A model generated the notes under the pieces. That model searched no databases, was not told the DNA's origin, and worked only from the letters and a program-made list of their open reading frames with translations. Below are positions 1-9,118 of a DNA stretch of 64,000 nt, in pieces; position 1 is the first letter of the stretch; each line of letters starts with the position of its first letter. The stretch is from Allosalinactinospora lopnorensis (GTDB lineage Bacteria; Actinomycetota; Actinomycetes; Streptosporangiales; Streptosporangiaceae). The DNA lies in NCBI RefSeq assembly GCF_000981225.1, contig NZ_LAJC01000019.1, forward strand, positions 1-64,000, in the 5' to 3' direction. A program made the position numbers and the translations under genes.

Positions 1-37
1 CCGCCCCGGCCGTGGCGCGGTGGAACAGCCGGGGCGG
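1..37 (-). terminator. hairpin downstream of rskA
   Basis: Bases 1-10 (ccgccccggc) and 28-37 (gccggggcgg) are perfect 10-base inverted arms around a 17-base loop. The hairpin lies about 58 bases past the rskA stop and could end the sigK-rskA transcript. No T-run follows, as is common in high-GC actinomycetes. The window edge hides what lies beyond. Confidence 0.45.
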
Positions 38-94
38 GCTCCGGGGGCGGCGTCCAGGACCCGCCCTCTGGCGCCGCTTCGGGGCGGAGCCGTA

Positions 95-840
95 TCAGAG
101 TTCCACCTTCATCGGCTCCTCGCTGGGCTCGGGCATGCCGTAGTCGGGCTCCAGCGAGATCCCGATCTGCTCGCTGGAACCCAGCTCCTTGGACATACCG
201 CTGAGCATCCCCTCCGACTGCTCCTCCAGCATTCCCCCGGAACGCATGCCGCCGTCGCTGACCAGCCACATCTGGTAGGCCATCCCGTCGGGTGCTTCGG
301 GCAGGCCCTCGACCACGATCATCACGGAGTCCTTCTGCTCGGAGGCGAAGACGGTCGCCCGCGCGTCGCTGCGCGCGACCGAAGCCTCCTTCATCCTGGC
401 GTCGGAGGCCATGAGCAGTGCCTCGACCTCGGCGGTGTTCGTGCGCATCTCCTCCATGCGCTGGCTCATCGCCAGGTTCAGCCGCCCATGGCGACGGCCA
501 GGAGCAGACATGCCGCCGCGACGAGCCAAGGCAGCACCCGGTGGCGCCGGGACAGTGAGGTGACCGTGGCCGGTCCCCGGGACGGCGCCTTCTCAGCGGT
601 CTCCGGCGGCAGTTGCCGGACATTCGGAACGGACGAGCGCAGATTCCGCCAGACGTGTTCGCCCGGGGGGTGGGCCTCGGCGTAGGCCAGCCGCACCGCT
701 GTCGCGCGGAACTCCGCCAGGTCGCGGTGGCAGTCCTCGCACTCGGCCAGATGCTCTTCGGCCCGGGCCTGCTCCTCGGTGGTCAGCGCGTTGACCGCAT
801 AGCCGGCGGTCAGCCCGTGGACCTCGTTGTCCGTGCTCAT
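95..840 (-). pseudogene. rskA: anti-sigma-K factor RskA, frameshifted
   Basis: This is a membrane anti-sigma factor that would hold SigK at the membrane until it is released. The N-terminal frame (840 to 478) starts MSTDNEVHGL and carries a zinc-finger anti-sigma motif, HLAECEDCHRDL (His-x3-Cys-x2-Cys). A single membrane segment around residues 103-118 (LPWLVAAACLLLAVAMGG) follows, then a stop. The RskA C-terminal domain continues in another frame from about position 482 to 95 and includes AYQMWLVSDGG and a Met-rich stretch ending in MKVEL. One missing base at about 482-486 explains the break: GGC GGC TGA would read GGC GGC CTG AAC. Its ATG overlaps the sigK stop by four bases, so the two are translationally coupled. 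A sequencing error is more likely than true loss. Confidence 0.85.
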
Positions 841-1451
841 ATGCCCACCCCCAGGCAGTCCCGCAGCTTGACCAGACCGTCCCGCAGTCGGCCCTTCACG
901 GTGGTCAACGGAACCCGCAGCAGTTCAGCGGCCTCGCGCTGGGTATAGCCGGTGTAGTAGGTCAGCCGGACGACCTCGCTTTGCATCTCGGTGAGCCGCC
1001 GCAGGCAGCGCCGCACCTTCTCCCGCTCCAACCGATGCTCGACCTGGTCGGGCACATCATCGGCGGGGGATGCCTCGGGAACCAACTGGCCGACCCGCTC
1101 CATGCGGCTGGTCGCCGCCTGCTCGGAGCGGACCCGGTCGACCGCTCGGCGGTGTGCGACGGTGAGGACCCAGGAGCGCACCCCGCCGCGTTCCGCGTCG
1201 AAGCGCGCGGCCAGCCGCCAGATCTCCGTGAAAACCTCCTGGGTCACTTCCTCGGCCTGGGCCCGGTCCACGAGTATCCGCTGCGCCAGCCCGAACACCG
1301 GTCCGGAGAGCTCACGGTAGACGCTCTCGAAGGCGTCCAGGTCGCCAAGGGCGGTCCGGCGCAGCAGATCGCCCAGGTCGTCCGGCGGCCCATCCTCCCC
1401 GGTGATCCCGAACGGGAGGTCCGCTAATGGTGCCCGCTCCGCCTGTTCCAC
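837..1451 (-). CDS. sigK: ECF sigma factor SigK
   Basis: This is a 204-residue extracytoplasmic-function sigma factor. Region 2 (about residues 35-105) contains DAFESVYRELSGPVFGLA and the core-binding AEEVTQEVFTEIW. Region 4 (about 140-200) contains the helix-turn-helix YTQREAAELLRVPLTTVKGR. The start is GTG with AGGGG seven bases upstream. It overlaps rskA by ATGA, the usual sigma/anti-sigma arrangement. SigK of mycobacteria and streptomycetes answers redox or envelope signals through RskA. The divergent oxidoreductase and lipoprotein genes are the natural candidate targets here, but that is inference from position only. Confidence 0.9.
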   Translation of the reverse strand: MEQAERAPLADLPFGITGEDGPPDDLGDLLRRTALGDLDAFESVYRELSGPVFGLAQRILVDRAQAEEVTQEVFTEIWRLAARFDAERGGVRSWVLTVAHRRAVDRVRSEQAATSRMERVGQLVPEASPADDVPDQVEHRLEREKVRRCLRRLTEMQSEVVRLTYYTGYTQREAAELLRVPLTTVKGRLRDGLVKLRDCLGVGI

Positions 1452-1632
1452 CGTCTCACCCCTGCCGCTGCGCTCTTGTCCATGTCCACTGTTTCATTCG
1501 GAGCCGCGAAGCGGAGGGCGACACCGGTGCCGGAATTCTTTCCGCGAGGCCAGGAGTTACCGATTCGTGATGCGTGGGAGGTCGCCCCGGCGGGTGCGGT
1601 ACCGAAACAGGGGTGTGTCAGAGCAGCAGAGC

Positions 1633-3261
1633 ATGTCGAGGAAGAACGCGGCGGGCGGCCCGCGACCCCGCCCGGTGACCGCCGCCCTGTGCGGGGTCGT
1701 CGCAGCGGGCGCGGGTCTGGCCGTCGCCGAGGTCGCCGGGGCGCTGACCAAACCGGAGGCGACACCCCTGCTCGCCGTCGGGGCCACGGTCATTGATCTG
1801 GTCCCGCGGCCGTTGAAGGAACTGGCGATCACGCTCTTCGGCACGGCCGACAAGGCGGTGCTGCTGGCGGGGATGGCCGTGGTTCTGGCCGCCTTCGCGG
1901 GGGCCACCGGTGTCATGGCGCGGAGCCGGCGCCCGCTCGGGGACGCCGGGATCGCGCTGTTCGGGACCATCGGTGCCGTCGCGGCACTCACCAGGCCCGA
2001 GGGCGGCCCTTTGGACGTGCTGCCCTCCGTCCTCGGAGCGGGAGCAGCGATCGCGGTGCTGCGCCTCCTGCTGAGAGTGGCGCCGGGGACACCGGGACCG
2101 GCCGGCGCCGCTTCCGACCCCGACACCGGCGGCCGGACCGAGGAGGCCGAAACTCCCGCGCCCGGCGAATTCGACCGGCGGCGGTTCGTTCTGCTGGCGA
2201 GCTCCGCCGCCGCGCTCTCCGCCGCCGGCGGCCTGGGCGCGCGCTGGTACGCCTCGTCCCGGCTGGAGGTCGCCCGGGCGAACAATGCGGTGCGCCTTCC
2301 CCGGCCGGCGTCCCCTGCGGCCCCGTTGCCGGACGAGGCCGAACTCGACGTGGCCGGCCTGGATCCGTTCTTCACCCCGAACGACGACTTCTACCGGATC
2401 GACACCGCTCTCTCGGTGCCGCAGATCGACGCCACGACCTGGCGGCTGCGGATCCACGGCCGCGGGATCACCGAACGCGAGTACACCTTCGACGACCTGC
2501 TGAACCGGTCCGATCTCATGGAGCGCGACATCACGCTGGCGTGCGTGTCGAACCCGGTGGGCGGCTCCTATATCGGCAACGCGCGCTGGATCGGTGTTCC
2601 ACTGGCGGCGCTGCTACAGGAGGCGGGCGTCCGCCCGCCCGGCGACGGCGGCCCGGCCGACCAGCTCGTTTCGCGCTCCCATGACGGCATGAGCATCGGC
2701 ACACCCGTGGCCGACGTTATGGACGGCCGGGACGCGATGCTCGCGCTCGGTATGAACGGGCGGCCGCTTCCCGGCAGGCACGGTTTCCCGGTGCGCATGG
2801 TCGTTCCCGGCCTCTACGGCTACGTGTCGGCGTGCAAGTGGCTGGTGGAGCTCGAACTGACCACGTTCGACGCCTTCGACGCCTACTGGGTCCCCCGGGG
2901 ATGGGCGGAGCAGGCCCCGATCAAACCCCAGTCGCGCATCGATACCCCCCACGAGGGGGGCACGGTCGAGGCCGGGACGGTTCCGGTGGCCGGAGTGGCC
3001 TGGGCGCAGCACGTCGGGGTGCAGGCGGTCGAGCTCCGGGTGGACGACGGCCCCTGGCAGGAGGCCCGCCTCGCGGCCGAGGACACGGCCGACACCTGGC
3101 GGCAGTGGGTGTTCGAATGGGAGGCCGAACCAGGCGAGCACCGACTGACCGTCCGAACGACCGACCGCGACGGGCAGACCCAGACCGCGCGCGCCTCGAA
3201 CCCCGCGCCCGACGGGGCGACGGGCCAGCACGCGGTCGACGTGACGGTCGCGGGCCGATGA
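1633..3261 (+). CDS. membrane-anchored molybdopterin-dependent oxidoreductase (sulfite oxidase/YedY family)
   Basis: This is a protein of about 542 residues. The N-terminal 140 residues hold several hydrophobic segments (for example TAALCGVVAAGAGLAVAEVA and AVLLAGMAVVLAAFAGATGV). A linker leads to a Tat-like DRRRFVLLASSAAALSAAGG stretch, and then the catalytic domain. Sulfite-oxidase-fold features include ITLACVSNPVGG (probable molybdenum-ligand Cys), LPGRHGFPVRMVVPGLYGY, and a C-terminal Mo-co dimerisation domain (about 445-542). It probably acts on an extracytoplasmic substrate, possibly oxidised methionine or sulfur compounds; the substrate cannot be read from sequence. The ATG at 1633 was chosen because the family N-terminus begins near it; GTG at 1615 is an in-frame alternative. 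It is divergent from sigK. Confidence 0.85.
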   Translation: MSRKNAAGGPRPRPVTAALCGVVAAGAGLAVAEVAGALTKPEATPLLAVGATVIDLVPRPLKELAITLFGTADKAVLLAGMAVVLAAFAGATGVMARSRRPLGDAGIALFGTIGAVAALTRPEGGPLDVLPSVLGAGAAIAVLRLLLRVAPGTPGPAGAASDPDTGGRTEEAETPAPGEFDRRRFVLLASSAAALSAAGGLGARWYASSRLEVARANNAVRLPRPASPAAPLPDEAELDVAGLDPFFTPNDDFYRIDTALSVPQIDATTWRLRIHGRGITEREYTFDDLLNRSDLMERDITLACVSNPVGGSYIGNARWIGVPLAALLQEAGVRPPGDGGPADQLVSRSHDGMSIGTPVADVMDGRDAMLALGMNGRPLPGRHGFPVRMVVPGLYGYVSACKWLVELELTTFDAFDAYWVPRGWAEQAPIKPQSRIDTPHEGGTVEAGTVPVAGVAWAQHVGVQAVELRVDDGPWQEARLAAEDTADTWRQWVFEWEAEPGEHRLTVRTTDRDGQTQTARASNPAPDGATGQHAVDVTVAGR

Positions 3262-3379
3262 GCGTCGCAGGACGCTCCCGAGACGCCGCACGGAGCCTCT
3301 CCGTGCGGAGGTGGTGGACGCCGCCGCGTACCCACCGCATCTGCAAGTCCGAGGAACACCGGAAGAGGAGGAGTGACGG

Positions 3380-3625
3380 ATGTCCGCTGAGACGCTGAAC
3401 CTGCTGCGCCGCCTGGCCGTCGCCGGGAGTGCGGCCGTGCTCATCGCGCTGCCCCTGGCCGCCTGCGACAACGAAACGGGGGGCGAGGAGGTCCAAACCG
3501 AGGAGGACGCAGAAACGAACGACGACTCCATGGACGAGATGGAGGACGACGGTTCCATGGACGGCATGGAGGAAGGCGACGAGTCCATGGAGGACGGCGA
3601 GGAGGAGACGGAGGGCGACGGGTAA
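3380..3625 (+). CDS. small, highly acidic Met-containing lipoprotein
   Basis: This 81-residue protein has a strong ribosome binding site (GGAGGA, 3366-3371) before the ATG. A lipoprotein signal ends in LPLAAC, with the lipidated Cys at residue 29. The mature 53 residues contain 27 Asp/Glu, no Lys or Arg, and five Met in a loose SMDxME pattern. No domain is recognised. It follows the molybdopterin oxidoreductase by about 118 bases and may share its promoter. Binding of divalent or soft metal ions, or an oxidisable Met role, is speculative. It could also be a remnant of a larger lipoprotein. Confidence 0.7.
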   Translation: MSAETLNLLRRLAVAGSAAVLIALPLAACDNETGGEEVQTEEDAETNDDSMDEMEDDGSMDGMEEGDESMEDGEEETEGDG

Positions 3626-3671
3626 ACCGGGCGCCGCCCTCTCCACGCCGGAGGCGCGGGGGAAAGCGGGT

Positions 3672-3697
3672 CGCGGGGCCGCCGCGTCGGCCCCGCG
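3672..3697 (+). terminator. perfect 10-bp hairpin
   Basis: The arms cgcggggccg (3672-3681) and cggccccgcg (3688-3697) pair perfectly around a six-base loop. The hairpin sits between the acidic lipoprotein gene and the ROK gene and probably ends the oxidoreductase-lipoprotein transcript. Confidence 0.6.
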
Positions 3698-3793
3698 TAC
3701 CTTGAAGCGCCGGGGGCATCGGGCTCCTGTGTCTTCAAGCCTTGTAAGCTCGCTTCAACCAGCGCCATCGGGCGAGGAGGAAGGGGGCGGGCC

Positions 3794-4972
3794 GTGGCCG
3801 ACGTCGAGGCGGTACCGGGCACGCAGGCGGCACTGCGCCGGGCGAACCAGCGGCGTGTCATCGAGGCACTGCGTTCCAGTGGGACCCTCACTCAGGCCGA
3901 GATCGCGCGCGCAACGGGGCTGTCCGCCGCGAGCATCTCCAATATCGTTCGCGACCTGCGTGAATGCGGGACCGTGTCCGTGCGCGAGACTTCGTCGAAC
4001 GGCCGGCGTGCCCGCGGGGTCACACTGGTGCGGCCACCGGGCACGGTCATCGGGATCGATTTCGCGCCGACGCGGATCACGGCCGCGCTCGGCGACGGCC
4101 AGGGGACGGTGCTGGCCAGGGAGTCGATCGGTTACGATGTCGCCGCCGATCCGGAGCGCGGGGTGCGGCGCGCGGTGTGGCTCACCGAGACGCTGCTCGG
4201 CGGCGCGCGCACGGACCGCTCGATGGTCACGGCCATGGGCGTAGCGCTTCCAACGCCCATCGATGTCACGACCGGTGAGATCGGGAGCGTGTCCTGCTTC
4301 CCCCGTTGGTTCGGCTTCCGTCCCGCAGAAGCCCTCTCCGAGCGCCTCGGCCTGCCGGTGGTCGCCGAGAACGACGCGAACCTGTGCGCTTTGGAGGAGG
4401 CCCGGGCAGGTGGCGGACGTGGTCTGGAACATGTCATCTACCTGCGGCTCTCGCACGGTGTAGGGGCCGGGATCATCGTGGCCGGCCGGCTGCTGCGGGG
4501 AGCGGGCGGTACAGCGGGGGAGATCGGCCATATGGGGCTGGACGAGCGGGGGCAGGTGTGCCGGTGCGGCAACCGCGGCTGCCTGGAGACCATCGCGGGC
4601 GCCCCGTATCTGCTCGACATGCTGCCGCGGCACGACGACTCCGCCGGCCCGGCGACTCTCGCCGAGATGGTCGATGCCGCGGTCGCGTCGGATCCGGGGT
4701 CCCGGCGGATCATCGCCGAGGCCGGCTCGGCGCTGGGACGGGCGACCGCGCTCATCGCCAACCTCGTGAATCCGGAGCTGGTGATCATCGGCGGAGAGCT
4801 GGCGGGAGCCGGGGAGCTGCTGCTGGAGCCGATGCGGCGTTCGATGGAACTGGGAACGCTCGGTAGCGCGCTGTCCGATCTGAAGATCGTCCAAGGGGAG
4901 CTCGGGGAGGACGCGGCGCTATTGGGGGCGTTGCGCCTGGCCACGGCGTCGGTGGAGGAGTCGGCGCGGTAA
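3794..4972 (+). CDS. ROK-family transcriptional regulator
   Basis: This 392-residue protein joins an N-terminal winged helix-turn-helix (about residues 20-65, TLTQAEIARATGLSAASISN) to a ROK sugar-kinase-like domain. The ROK motifs are VIGIDFAPTRITAAL, the active-site-like ENDANLCA, and the zinc motif GEIGHMGLDERGQVCRCGNRGCLE region with three Cys and one His. The GTG start has a strong GAGGAGGAAGG site upstream. ROK repressors of this type (XylR/NagC) control adjacent sugar-uptake genes. The xylF-like operon begins 250 bases downstream on the same strand, so it is the likely local regulator. The effector sugar is inferred from that context. Confidence 0.88.
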   Translation: MADVEAVPGTQAALRRANQRRVIEALRSSGTLTQAEIARATGLSAASISNIVRDLRECGTVSVRETSSNGRRARGVTLVRPPGTVIGIDFAPTRITAALGDGQGTVLARESIGYDVAADPERGVRRAVWLTETLLGGARTDRSMVTAMGVALPTPIDVTTGEIGSVSCFPRWFGFRPAEALSERLGLPVVAENDANLCALEEARAGGGRGLEHVIYLRLSHGVGAGIIVAGRLLRGAGGTAGEIGHMGLDERGQVCRCGNRGCLETIAGAPYLLDMLPRHDDSAGPATLAEMVDAAVASDPGSRRIIAEAGSALGRATALIANLVNPELVIIGGELAGAGELLLEPMRRSMELGTLGSALSDLKIVQGELGEDAALLGALRLATASVEESAR

Positions 4973-5054
4973 AAGGCCGGGTAAAGATCCCCGCACGCCG
5001 CGGGAGCGCGCCCTCCGCCTTCCTCGCTGTGACCTGCAGACTTTTATTTCACGG

Positions 5055-5107
5055 CTTGAACCCAATGCTCGTAACGTTTCGGTTATGCATTCAAGGGTTG
5101 ACGTCAA
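5055..5107 (+). promoter_or_regulatory. candidate operator region before xylF
   Basis: The 250-base gap before xylF contains a perfect 10-base palindrome TTGACGTCAA (5098-5107) and inverted arms CTTGAA (5055-5060) / TTCAAG (5090-5095). Either could bind the adjacent ROK regulator. No convincing -10 element was found at the right distance. No other sites are supported in 4973-5222 apart from the xylF ribosome binding site. Confidence 0.35.
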
Positions 5108-5222
5108 TGTCACAGCGCGTTTGACTTCACGCGACCGATACACCGGCGTCATCCCGTATCCGCAGCGGCGCGCCAGCCGTCCGCGAGGCCGTCCGGTGGT
5201 CACCGACAGGAGGTCGAAGTCG

Positions 5223-6353
5223 TTGAATACGCGAAGTGGATTCGTGCACCGTACGGCGGTCAGCACCGCTGCGGCACTGGCACTGCTGGCCGCCGGGTGT
5301 GGTGCCACCACCGGCGGCGATGCCGGCGGTGAGGCAAGTGTCGAGGAGGGCTTCAACGTCGGTCTACTGCTCCCGGAGTCAAAGACCGCGCGTTACGAGA
5401 AGTTCGACAAGCCCTACTTCGAAGAGGCCCTCAAAGAGCTGTGCGAGAACTGCACGCTCTCCTACCAGAACGCCGACCAGGAGACCGCCAAGCAGCAGGC
5501 CCAAGCCGATGCCATGCTGACCGAGGGGATCGACGTGATGGTGCTGGACGCCGTCGACGCCGAATCCGCCGCCAGCATCGTCAGCAATGCCAAGAGCCAG
5601 GGCGTGCCCGTGGTCGCCTACGACCGCCTCGCCGAGGGCGGCGTCGACTACTACGTCTCCTTCGACAACAAGACCGTCGGCAAGACCCAGGGCGAGGCAC
5701 TCCTCGAGGCGTTGGAAGAGGAGAACACGGTCAACGACGGCGAGGTCGTCGTGATCCACGGAGCGCCGACCGACCCCAACGCCGCCGACTTCAAGGCCGG
5801 CGTCATGGAGGTCCTCAAGGGCCACGTCGATATAGGTGCCGAGTACGACACCCCGGACTGGTCGCCGGACAAGGCCCAGGAACAGATGGAGGGCGCCATC
5901 ACCTCCGTCGGAGCCGACGACATCGTCGGCGTCTACTCCGCCAACGACGGCATGGCCGCCGGAATCGTCGCCGGGCTGAAGAGCGCGGGTGTGGAGGACC
6001 TGCCCCCCATCACGGGTCAGGACGCCGAGATCGCGGGCATCCAGCGCATCATCTCCGGCGAGCAGTACATGACCGTGTACAAGGCGATCCGCCCGGAGGC
6101 CGAGGTCGCCGCCGGGATGGCGGTCGCCGCTGCCACGGGCGAGGAGTACAAGGGCGACGACGAAAAAGGGCTCACCGAGGTCGAGGACGGCAGCGGAGAG
6201 ACCGTCAAGGCGGTGCTGCTGGAGCCGATCGCCGTCACGGAGGAGAACGTGGAGGACACGGTCGTCTCCGATGGCTTCTACAGCATCGAGGAGATCTGCA
6301 CCGACCGCTACGCCAGCACCGACTTCTGCAAGACCGCCAACGGCGAGCAGTAA
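5223..6353 (+). CDS. xylF: xylose-type ABC transporter substrate-binding lipoprotein
   Basis: This extracytoplasmic sugar-binding protein of about 376 residues belongs to the periplasmic-binding-protein/LacI family. TTG at 5223 was chosen because AGGAGG (5208-5213) lies nine bases upstream and the next residues form a lipoprotein signal ending in LLAAGC (Cys26). XylF-like motifs are LLLPESKTARYEKFDKPYF, MLTEGIDVMVLDAVDAESA, VPVVAYDRLAEGGVDYYVSF and GQDAEIAGIQRIISGEQYM. It heads an operon with the ATPase and permease genes. Xylose is the family expectation; no xylose isomerase or kinase gene is adjacent. Confidence 0.88.
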   Translation: MNTRSGFVHRTAVSTAAALALLAAGCGATTGGDAGGEASVEEGFNVGLLLPESKTARYEKFDKPYFEEALKELCENCTLSYQNADQETAKQQAQADAMLTEGIDVMVLDAVDAESAASIVSNAKSQGVPVVAYDRLAEGGVDYYVSFDNKTVGKTQGEALLEALEEENTVNDGEVVVIHGAPTDPNAADFKAGVMEVLKGHVDIGAEYDTPDWSPDKAQEQMEGAITSVGADDIVGVYSANDGMAAGIVAGLKSAGVEDLPPITGQDAEIAGIQRIISGEQYMTVYKAIRPEAEVAAGMAVAAATGEEYKGDDEKGLTEVEDGSGETVKAVLLEPIAVTEENVEDTVVSDGFYSIEEICTDRYASTDFCKTANGEQ

Positions 6354-6482
6354 CCCGCGCCAGCGGGGTGGGGCCGGCCCGGCCGGCCCCACCCCGGGAA
6401 AGCCACTGCGCGCCGACCCGCCTTACACGGCCGTACCACCCCGAGCCATCCCGCTGCGGGCGGAACCTGAGGAAAAGCACTG

Positions 6483-7268
6483 ATGAGCAAACCGGTCCTG
6501 GAACTGTCCGGGATATCCAAAAGATTCGGCGCCGTCCAGGCGCTCAGCGAGGTGGACCTGCAGGTCGCCCCGGGGGAAGTCGTCGCCCTGCTGGGCGACA
6601 ACGGTGCCGGGAAGTCCACCCTGGTGAAGGTCATCGCCGGGGTGAACCCGGCCGATAGCGGCACCATCAAATGGGAGAACCACCCGGTGACGATCTCCAA
6701 GCCGGGCGACGCCCAGCGTCTAGGGATCGCGACCATCTACCAGGACCTCGCGCTCTGTGACAACCTGGACATCGTCGCGAACCTGTTCCTGGGCTCGGAG
6801 CGGACGGTTCTCGGCACCCTCGACGAGCTGGAGATGGAGCGGCGCGCCCAGACGCTGCTCGACTCCCTGTCGGTGAAGATGCCCAGCCTGCGGGTCCCGG
6901 TGGCCTCTCTCTCCGGAGGACAGCGGCAGATCATCGCGATCGCCCGTTCGCTGCTGGGCGACCCCAAGGTCGTCATGCTGGACGAGCCCACGGCGGCGCT
7001 CGGCGTGGCCCAGACCGCGCAGGTGCTCGACCTGATCGAGCGGCTCCGGGACCAAGGGCTCGGCGTCGTGCTGATCAGCCACAACATGGCCGATGTGCGG
7101 GCGGTCGCCGATCGCGCGGCGGTCCTGCGGCTGGGACGCAACGCCGGGGACTTCCCCGTCCAGGAGACCAGCTACGAGGAGATCGTGGCGGCCATCACCG
7201 GTGCCGCGGACAACCCCGTCGCACGGCGATCCGGGCGCGTCTCCGTGTCCGGAACGGAGGAGGAGTGA
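6483..7268 (+). CDS. xylG: sugar ABC transporter ATP-binding protein (XylG/FrcA-like, single domain)
   Basis: This 261-residue cytoplasmic ATPase energises the XylF/XylH importer. Walker A is GDNGAGKST, the signature is LSGGQRQIIAIARSL, Walker B is VVMLDEPTAALG, and the H-loop is VVLISHNMADV. It has only one nucleotide-binding domain, unlike the 500-residue two-domain RhaT-type ATPase elsewhere in the window, so it should work as a homodimer. Its TGA overlaps the permease ATG by one base (TGATG). Confidence 0.9.
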   Translation: MSKPVLELSGISKRFGAVQALSEVDLQVAPGEVVALLGDNGAGKSTLVKVIAGVNPADSGTIKWENHPVTISKPGDAQRLGIATIYQDLALCDNLDIVANLFLGSERTVLGTLDELEMERRAQTLLDSLSVKMPSLRVPVASLSGGQRQIIAIARSLLGDPKVVMLDEPTAALGVAQTAQVLDLIERLRDQGLGVVLISHNMADVRAVADRAAVLRLGRNAGDFPVQETSYEEIVAAITGAADNPVARRSGRVSVSGTEEE

Positions 7269-8529
7269 TGGCCCAGCAGACACCCGTTTCCCCCGGACAC
7301 GACGCCGCGAACGCGCCCGCGCCGGATCCGCGGCTGATCGTCTCCGTCACCTCGCCCCGCGGCCTCGTCGAAGCCGGGATGCGCCGGATCCGCGGCGGTG
7401 AACTCGGGCCGATTCCGGTGATCGTCGGGCTCATCGTCATCTGCATCGTCTTCCAGTCCCTGCACGAGAGGTTCCTCTCGGCGCAGAACCTGTCCAACCT
7501 CACCGTGCAGATCGCCGCCGTCGGGCTGATGTCGACCGGTGTGATCATGGTGCTGCTGCTGGGCGAGATCGACCTGTCGATCGGCTCTGTAGCCGGCGTC
7601 TCCGCCGCGGTGCTGGCGGTCCTCGCCGTCCGGCAGGGCCTGCCGGAATGGTTCGCGATCGCGGCGGCTGTCGGCACCGGGCTGGTCATCGGCATCATCC
7701 ACGGAACGATCTTCGCGAAGGTCGGCGTCCCGGCGTTCGTCGTCACCCTGGCCGGGTTGCTGGGCTGGCAGGGTGCGCAGCTCTACCTGCTCGGTGACGC
7801 CGGCACGATCAACGTCAGCGACAGCGGTGCGATCGCCTACCTGACCCAGACCTACTTCGTTCCCGTGGTCGGCTGGGGCATCGCCGCGGTCGCCATCGGG
7901 GTATACCTCGCCACCACTCTCGTAGGGGAGCAGCGGCGCGCCGCCGCCGGGTTGTCGGCGAAGCCCGGGGCGAGGTCCTCTTCCGCACCGCTCTGCTGGC
8001 GGTTCCCGTCTTCGCGGCGGTCGCGGTCCTGAACCAGTTCAAGGGGGTGCCCCTGGCATTCCTGATCTTCGTCGGATTCGTTGTGGCCTTCGACCTCATG
8101 CTGCGCAAGACCCGCTACGGGCGGATGGTGTACGCGGTGGGCGGCAGTGCCGAAGGGGCGCGCCGGGCCGGCATCAACGTCGACCTCATCCGGATATCGG
8201 TGTTCGGCCTGGCTTCGATGCTGGCCGCCGCCGGCGGTGTCCTCATGGTCTCGCGCTCCTTCTCCGCCAGTTTGGACACGGCCGCCGGCGAGGAGCTGAT
8301 GATGGCGATCGCTGCCGCGGTGATCGGCGGCACCAGCCTCTTCGGCGGTCGCGGCAACGCCTACTCGGCGCTGCTGGGCGGACTCGTCCTGGGCGCGATC
8401 ACCTCGGGCCTGTACCTGATCCAGATGGACTCCTCGGTCCGGTTCATGATCACGGCCATGGTGCTGCTGATCGCCGTCACCCTGGACGCGATGTCCCGGC
8501 GCAGCCGCAAGACGCACGCCCGAGGTTGA
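7268..8529 (+). pseudogene. xylH: sugar ABC transporter permease (XylH-like), frameshifted
   Basis: This is a CUT2-family permease of about 420 residues. The first frame (7268 to about 7965) shows the typical MVLLLGEIDLSIGSVAG motif and runs into junk after LVGEQRRAAAGLSA. The downstream frame restores GEVLFRTALLAVPVFAAVAV and continues with RYGRMVYAVGGSAEGARRAG and GGTSLFGGRGNAYSALLGG to the stop at 8529. Adding one C to aagcccgggg (7961-7970) joins the two perfectly, so a homopolymer deletion is the likely cause. With that fixed it is a normal multi-pass inner-membrane permease ending the xylFGH operon. Confidence 0.88.
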
Positions 8530-8595
8530 CCGTCCCCCCGAACCCGGCCGCGCCGCCGAACACTCCCACTCCCCGGTGCGCGCGACCGGAACCGA

Positions 8596-8629
8596 GGCGC
8601 CCCCGGAGACCCTCCCCTCCGGGGGCGCC
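8596..8629 (+). terminator. terminator of the xylFGH operon
   Basis: Perfect 13-base arms ggcgcccccggag (8596-8608) and ctccgggggcgcc (8617-8629) flank an eight-base loop. The hairpin lies 66 bases after the permease stop. Confidence 0.75.
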
Positions 8630-9118
8630 TTCGCGTGCGCTGTGCGCTCCGGTCCGGTGCGGCGAGGAGGCCCGCGGTACCCCGCGGCGCCGCTTCCCTT
8701 CTCTAGTACCTCTCTAATGGCGTACCAACGTTGTTCAGATGTTCGCGCGCCATCATCGCTGGTGGACCGGCCCTTCTGTCTCGGGGGAGTGTTGACCGAT
8801 GGGAATTCAGAGCCGACCGCACGAGACCGGTGTCGGCGACGTGATCGCGCTGGGTCCGCCGGATCGCGGCGAGTCCGAGGTGGAACCGCGGGCCCCGGAG
8901 AGCACGGCGCCGGACGCTGGAAAGGTGGCGATAACCGAGGTGACCGCCTCCGCGCCCCCTGGCACTGGCGGATCCCCGGCCTGGTGGAGGCCGTATCGAC
9001 GGGGTGACCGCAGAGGCGTGCCCCGTTCCGGGGGACCGGTGGACCCCTGGAGGAAAAGCATCCGGTCCTCCTACCTCTTAATCCCTACTGGGTTAGGGGA
9101 GATATACGCTGCCGATCC
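8630..9118. other. 489-base stretch without a supported gene
   Basis: A frame from ATG 8799 (preceded by GGGGGAG) reads through 9143, but its composition is proline/arginine-rich filler, it matches nothing known to me, and it overlaps the TSUP start. It could be a long untranslated leader of the TSUP gene. No riboswitch consensus could be matched with confidence. Confidence 0.4.

Noticed and set aside
7955-7975. Programmed -1 frameshift in xylH
   Set aside because: There is no slippery heptamer or downstream structure, and eight other unrelated breaks of the same kind point to missing bases instead.
8930-9118. Possible riboswitch leader before the TSUP gene
   Set aside because: GGCACTGGCGG and nearby GC-rich stems hint at structure, but no cobalamin, SAM or other consensus core could be aligned.
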